64,000 nucleotides of DNA from Viola odorata (Eukaryota; Streptophyta; Magnoliopsida; Malpighiales; Violaceae): positions 72,526,367 through 72,590,366 of the forward strand of contig OY829540.1 in assembly GCA_963691705.1 (NCBI GenBank), read 5' to 3'. The position numbers and the translations under genes were made by a program. The notes under the pieces were generated by a model, which made no database searches, was not told the origin of the DNA, and saw nothing but the letters and a program-made list of their open reading frames with translations. Of the stretch, positions 60,601-64,000 are shown one piece after another (the stretch's first letter is position 1; the number at the start of each line of letters is the position of its first letter).

Positions 60601-60734
60601 CGCTTATGTTCTCGAGGAGATGGAGGATAAAGTATTACACACATGTTGATGGTGTTCAGTACAGGATCTTCCCTCAGCTTGAGGAGAGAAGCAGGAATTA
60701 TCGAAGAAAATCTCGCATAAACAGAAGGCATTAG
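57612..60734 (+). CDS. Ve-like LRR receptor-like protein (RLP)
   Basis: Intronless 1040-aa protein. A hydrophobic signal segment (about residues 9-32, 'LLQLFLLLLAILLSTF') precedes the LRRNT cap with paired cysteines ('SSTNCCEWLGVICN'). More than 30 extracellular LRRs of the xxLxxLxxLxLxxNxLxGxIP type follow, with a short non-LRR island near 'YYQDSITITTKGLEMEFVKI'. The LRRCT part 'NDGLCGPPLSACF' leads to one transmembrane helix ('AAQLGFTFGLGIIIMPLMF') and a short basic tail ending RKSRINRRH. There is no kinase domain. The order and several stretches match tomato Ve1 and related RLPs, cell-surface immune receptors that signal with SOBIR1 and BAK1. The ligand is unknown. A second in-frame ATG (MGLLQ, 57636) could also be the start. 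Confidence 0.9.
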   Translation: MSETTSEEMGLLQLFLLLLAILLSTFIQLNSASTYSQCNKDEQLLLLQLKQSLQFDPNKSTKLVQWNSSTNCCEWLGVICNTGGFIIGIDLSFESIVGGINNSNTLFDLQYLESLNFAFNRINGTQIPSGIDKLTNLRHLNMSFAGFRGQIPVEISSLTRLVNLDLSGTNYRGLKLENPNLRRLVQNLTHLVELRLDGVNISANGEEWCLVLSSALPNLQVLSLSYCSLSGPIHPSLAKLQSLSVIQLNWNNFSAPVPEFLANFLNLTTLSLSYCQLVGTFPDNIFLLPELETLNLSDNKLLLGSFPEPHQYLPLQTVVLSRTSFSGSLPQSIDNLRKLSRMELAGCNFSGPIPSSMVNLTRLVYLDLSLNTFTGPIPPLHLYKNLTYINFSNNKLTGDVSSTHWEILQNLIYVNMNENSFTGKIPLSLLEIPLLQKLSLSSNQLVGKIPELTNALSSSLDTLDLSNNRLDGSIPSSLFDLKRLGRLSLSFNKFNDSIELDKFWRLGNLTHLVLSYSNLSINTSGSYSNFTSSPLLVTLKLASCNLKVFPDLRGQSQLIDLDLSDNQIDGVVPNWIWNVSQGSLTLTFLNLARNRLVGLQQPFSFPRLSVLDLHDNQLQGHIPPLPPSASYVDYSSNKFNSTIPTNIGDFLSNAYFFSLSDNRLSGVLPQSLCTATKLAVLDLSNNYLNGTIPACVIRGSEHLSVLNLGRNKFEGNVVDIFPSACKLQTLDLSGNLLVGKVPKSLVNCTALEVLDLGNNQIQDAFPCLLENISSLCVLVLQSNKFYGVISCSQERGIWQRLQIVNLASNNLRFNIFAPFLYYQDSITITTKGLEMEFVKILTVFTTIDLSSNRFEGHIPEIVGQFTALLGLNLSHNALTGPIPSSLGNLSQLESLDLSSNQLHGPIPGQLASLTFLGFLNVSYNRLVGKIPTSTQLQTFSAASFEGNDGLCGPPLSACFIPESPTFPSHSNSGSKIDWIPIAAQLGFTFGLGIIIMPLMFSRRWRIKYYTHVDGVQYRIFPQLEERSRNYRRKSRINRRH

Positions 60735-62166
60735 ATGTGAAGCAGATCAAAGCAGCCAGACCACTTGTGATCAATTTCTGGAATCCGCTTTCTGCCATTC
60801 ATTTACATGTGTAAGCTATATATATATCATGATTCAGAAAAAAATAGAAACAGAATCCTGCAGCAAAGTAAAATAAAATTGTAGCTGCAGCTCAAAATTA
60901 GCAAGTAGAAGTGTTGAATTGATTATCTTATGCTGGATAAATGGATTAATTGATTATTGTTGATGTTTACAGACAAAGAAAACAGAAACTAGGAATATTA
61001 AGATAACACATTAGGTTGGTGATGGAAAATAAATGCATTGGACAGAGTCATAGAAACCACAATAACACTAAGCGACAAAGGAGTACAAGCTACATTTTGG
61101 TAATGGATTCCATATTGGGGCCCATCAGTCATGATTTGGGATTTATCATCCTCGGCTATTAGAATTTAGACTTTTGTTTTTCATTTAAATGTAGGAAGGA
61201 ACTAAAAAATTAACTTAAATTAAAAAAAAATTAACAAATAGATAAAATATTATTTAAAATGACATTAGCACATGTTGCTTCATATTTTGTGAGAATAATT
61301 TCAAGTGGAATAAAATTATAAGAGAGGATGAAAGAAATTAGGATAAATTACGTACGAAAATTCTAAAATTTTCAATAAAAATAAATAAATTCGGCCTAAT
61401 AATTTTAAAATTGCAATACAAATCTTGTATATTTTGACCTTACTAATAGGTAAAGTTTCATTAAGAAAAAGAAAAGGATTGCGAGAAAATATAATTTTTT
61501 TAGAAAAGAAAAAATTGAAAAAAATAATGATAAAAAATATATATATTAAATAATGTTTTTATTGTTATAGGCCCATTTCCCCTCAAATTGCAATTCTTTC
61601 TTGTAATCATTGTCCACTACCCGTTAGCCATTAAGCTCTGCATAGCTGAGACTTTTCTTTCCTGCAGACAGATCAAGCATGGAAGACTTTTGAACTTATG
61701 ATAAATGGAAGAATAGAACGTTTTTGTCTATAGTTCCAAGTAATGTGAGACTACCAAAGTCTTGGTCATCTTGAGGAAGAGAAGAGGGTCCACACCATGC
61801 ACTGTTGCATTTAAATGGAAAATAAAATTGTGAGATTGAGAAACTTACAATAAGTTCTGCCGTATTTTAGGTGGTAGAATTAGTTGCCTGTTGGTAAGCT
61901 GAAGTAGTAATCGATTTGCTTCAAGTCAAGGTATTTATGCAGAAAGACCTAAGACAAAGATGCCAAGGCGTCAGTTAAAGGTTTCATAGTATAAATAAAT
62001 AACACATGTAATAAACATATATTGCAACACATCCTCAAATTCCAGTTCCTTTGTAATAATCCTATCCTTTTGCTGTCTTCTCTTCCCACTCAAAATCCTG
62101 AACCACATACCAACTTCATCAGCAATTTCATTTTCAGTTATACGGTGTTTCTTTCATCTGTCACCA
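60735..62166. other. Intergenic region between tandem RLP genes
   Basis: AT-rich with no gene recognised. The right end (about 61980-62166) should hold the promoter and leader of the second RLP. Confidence 0.4.
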
Positions 62167-64000
62167 ATGAAAATACAAGTCCTTATATGGACCTTCTTGA
62201 TTCCCCTTGCAGTAGTAGTCTTCAGAGTCGATTTCGTTCTAGTTTCTGGCCAATGCCAGAGTGATCAGCAAGCTCTGTTGCTCCGATTGAACAGCAGTCT
62301 TGTGTATGATCCATCTGCATCTACAAAACTAGCGAAATGGAATTTGACCGCAGATTGCTGCCAATGGATGGGTGTAATCTGTGACCAGGGTGGTCGCGTT
62401 TCGAGTCTGGACTTGAGTAATGAGTCAATGACCTCTTCTATTCAGGTGGATTCGAAGATTCATCTGCACTTTTCGGTCTTCAGTTTCTTAGCAGCCTGAA
62501 CTTATACTTCAACAACTTCAACACAAGTCTCCCACCCTCTTTCGCGAACCTCACCAATTTGATGTATTTGAATCTGTCCAGTGCCGGCTTTGTGGGTCAA
62601 ATTCCAATTCAGATTTCATCCATGACAAGGTTGGTTAGTCTTGATTTGTCAACATTTGCCGGCTCCGCCTCAGGTTTGCTGAAACTTGAGAACCCAAATC
62701 TGGCAACATTAGTTCAAAGTTTGGGACAGCTAACAGAGCTTGTTCTTGATGGTGTGAATATATCCGCGAAAGGGAATCAGTGGTGCCAGGCTCTGTCATC
62801 ATCAGTGCTTAATCTTCAAGTGTTGAGCTTGTCCAGGTGCTTTCTTTCTGGCGCTATCGATCCCTCCCTTGCGAAGCTTCACTCCCTCTCAGTAATTCGT
62901 CTGAGCGACAACGACTTCTCTGCTTCAGTTCCTGAATTCTTTGTGAATTTCTCCGAGTTGTCAACCTTGGACCTAAGCTTTTGCAACTTAACTGGAAAAG
63001 TCCCAGAAAGTTTGTTCCGAATACCTACACTAGAGAAACTTGACTTATCAGCCAACCAATTGCTTCAGGGCTCGTTTCCAATCTTTCTTCAGAATCTCTC
63101 TCTACGAACTCTGTTACTCAGTGGGACAAGCTTTTCAGGGACCTTACCACTATCCATTGGTAATTTGGGAAACTTGTCCAGAATGGAGCTGACAGATTGC
63201 AACTTCAGTGGACCAATTCCAAATTCGGTGGCAAATCTCACTCAGCTTTCGTATTTGGATTTATCACATAACATGTTCACCGGCCCAATCCCACCACTTC
63301 ACATGTCCAAGAATCTTACCTATGTAGAACTCTCCAACAATCAGCTAACAGGTGACATTTCATCCACTCACTGGGAAAGTCTTCTGAGTCTCGTTTATGT
63401 GAACTTGAGGAATAATTCATTCACTGGTAACATCCCTTCATCTCTGCTTTCAATTCCATCGCTGCAAAAGGTTTGGCTTTCCTCCAACCAATTTAGGGGT
63501 ACCATTCCTGACTTCTCAAATGCAACTTCCGCTTCGTTAGATACCTTGGATTTGAGTCACAACAAATTAGAAGGGGCCATCCCTAGTTCTATCTTTGATC
63601 TGCAAAGACTTAGCATACTCTCACTGTCCTTCAACAAGTTCAACCACAGCATAGAGCTGCATAAGATTTGGAGACTTAGTAAGCTCACCGCCCTTGACCT
63701 TTCATACTGCAACTTGTCCATCAATGCAAGTGGCAGCTATTCTAACTTCTCTTTACCTCCATCAGTTGGATCACTGAAGCTAGCCTCATGCAGCCTGAAA
63801 GTATTTCCAGATTTAAGGAAGCAATCCCAGCTAATCAATTTGGACCTTTCAGATAACCAAATTGTTGGGTTCATACCAAACTGGATTTCGGAAGTTGGTA
63901 ACGGGACCCTTCAGTCGCTGAACCTTGCGAGCAATCTCCTGGTAGGTCTAGAACAACCTCTTTCTCTTCCTAATCTTACCATCTTAGACCTACACAACAA
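62167..64000 (+). pseudogene. Second Ve-like RLP, frameshifted and cut by window end
   Basis: Starts 'MKIQVLIWTFLIPLAVVVF' (signal peptide), then an LRRNT cap with 'LTADCCQWMGVICD'. Homology to the first RLP is in frame to 'NESMTSSI' (about 62446), then an extra stretch of about 11 nt ('caggtggattc') shifts the frame. From 'EDSSALFGLQFLSSLNLYFN' onward the LRR region is open in the new frame to the window end (over 1.5 kb) with no stop that I saw, and parallels the upstream RLP closely. In the original frame translation ends at 62499 (110 aa). Options are a recent pseudogene, an assembly error, or a strain-specific allele. The 3' end, including the transmembrane part, is outside the window. 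Confidence 0.75.

Overview
The window is nuclear DNA of a flowering plant, almost certainly a eudicot. It is AT-rich and intron-bearing, with long non-coding spacers full of small transposable elements. The gene families are plant-specific: RALF peptide, plasmodesmata-located protein, JAZ/TIFY repressor, PLS-class PPR, TIR-NBS-LRR, Mediator subunit 23 and Ve-like receptor-like proteins. TIR-NBS-LRR genes point to a eudicot rather than a grass. I cannot fix the species.

Layout: (1) 0-6.3 kb: a secreted TolB/DPP6-N-like beta-propeller gene (minus) lies between two direct copies of a ~750-bp repeat, with a foldback MITE in its promoter. (2) 6.9-11.8 kb: a small divergent RALF-like peptide gene (plus) and a plasmodesmata-located protein gene (minus, spliced). 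(3) 11.8-22.3 kb: a gene-poor AT-rich stretch with two Stowaway-type MITEs and assorted repeats. (4) 22.3-25.2 kb: a seven-exon JAZ3/TIFY6-type gene that I could join with consistent phases (372 aa). (5) 25.5-28.9 kb: a perfect 41-bp triplication, a decayed LINE fragment, and an intronless PPR gene. (6) 29.3-33.6 kb: a five-exon TNL immune receptor (minus, 1171 aa) whose MHD motif reads MHP. (7) 35.4-49.0 kb: MED23 (minus), 21 exons joined in phase to 1617 aa, with one GC-AG intron. (8) 49.5-50.6 kb: a dead PIF/Harbinger element with remnants of both its ORFs. (9) 51.7-54.0 kb: a poly-proline multi-pass membrane protein and a small RING-H2 protein. (10) 54.5-56.8 kb: a 5'-truncated, frameshifted pyruvate decarboxylase pseudogene, followed 30 bp later by a long-TIR element carrying a captured transit-peptide-like sequence. 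(11) 57.6-64.0 kb: two tandem Ve-like receptor-like protein genes; the first is intact, the second is frameshifted near its start and runs off the window.

How the genes relate: MED23, PPR, TolB-like and RING are unrelated housekeeping or regulatory genes. RALF, PDLP, JAZ, TNL and the RLP pair are all from families tied to immunity or jasmonate/cell-surface signalling, but they lie on both strands among unrelated genes and nothing shows co-regulation. I found no convincing novel multi-gene system. The most informative points are the MHP substitution in an otherwise complete TNL, the gene-fragment-carrying long-TIR element beside the PDC pseudogene, the frameshifted Ve-like paralogue, the Jas intron of the JAZ gene, and promoter or 3' insertions of MITEs beside three genes.

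Exon joins were made by eye using splice consensus, reading phase and family resemblance; none is supported by transcript data.
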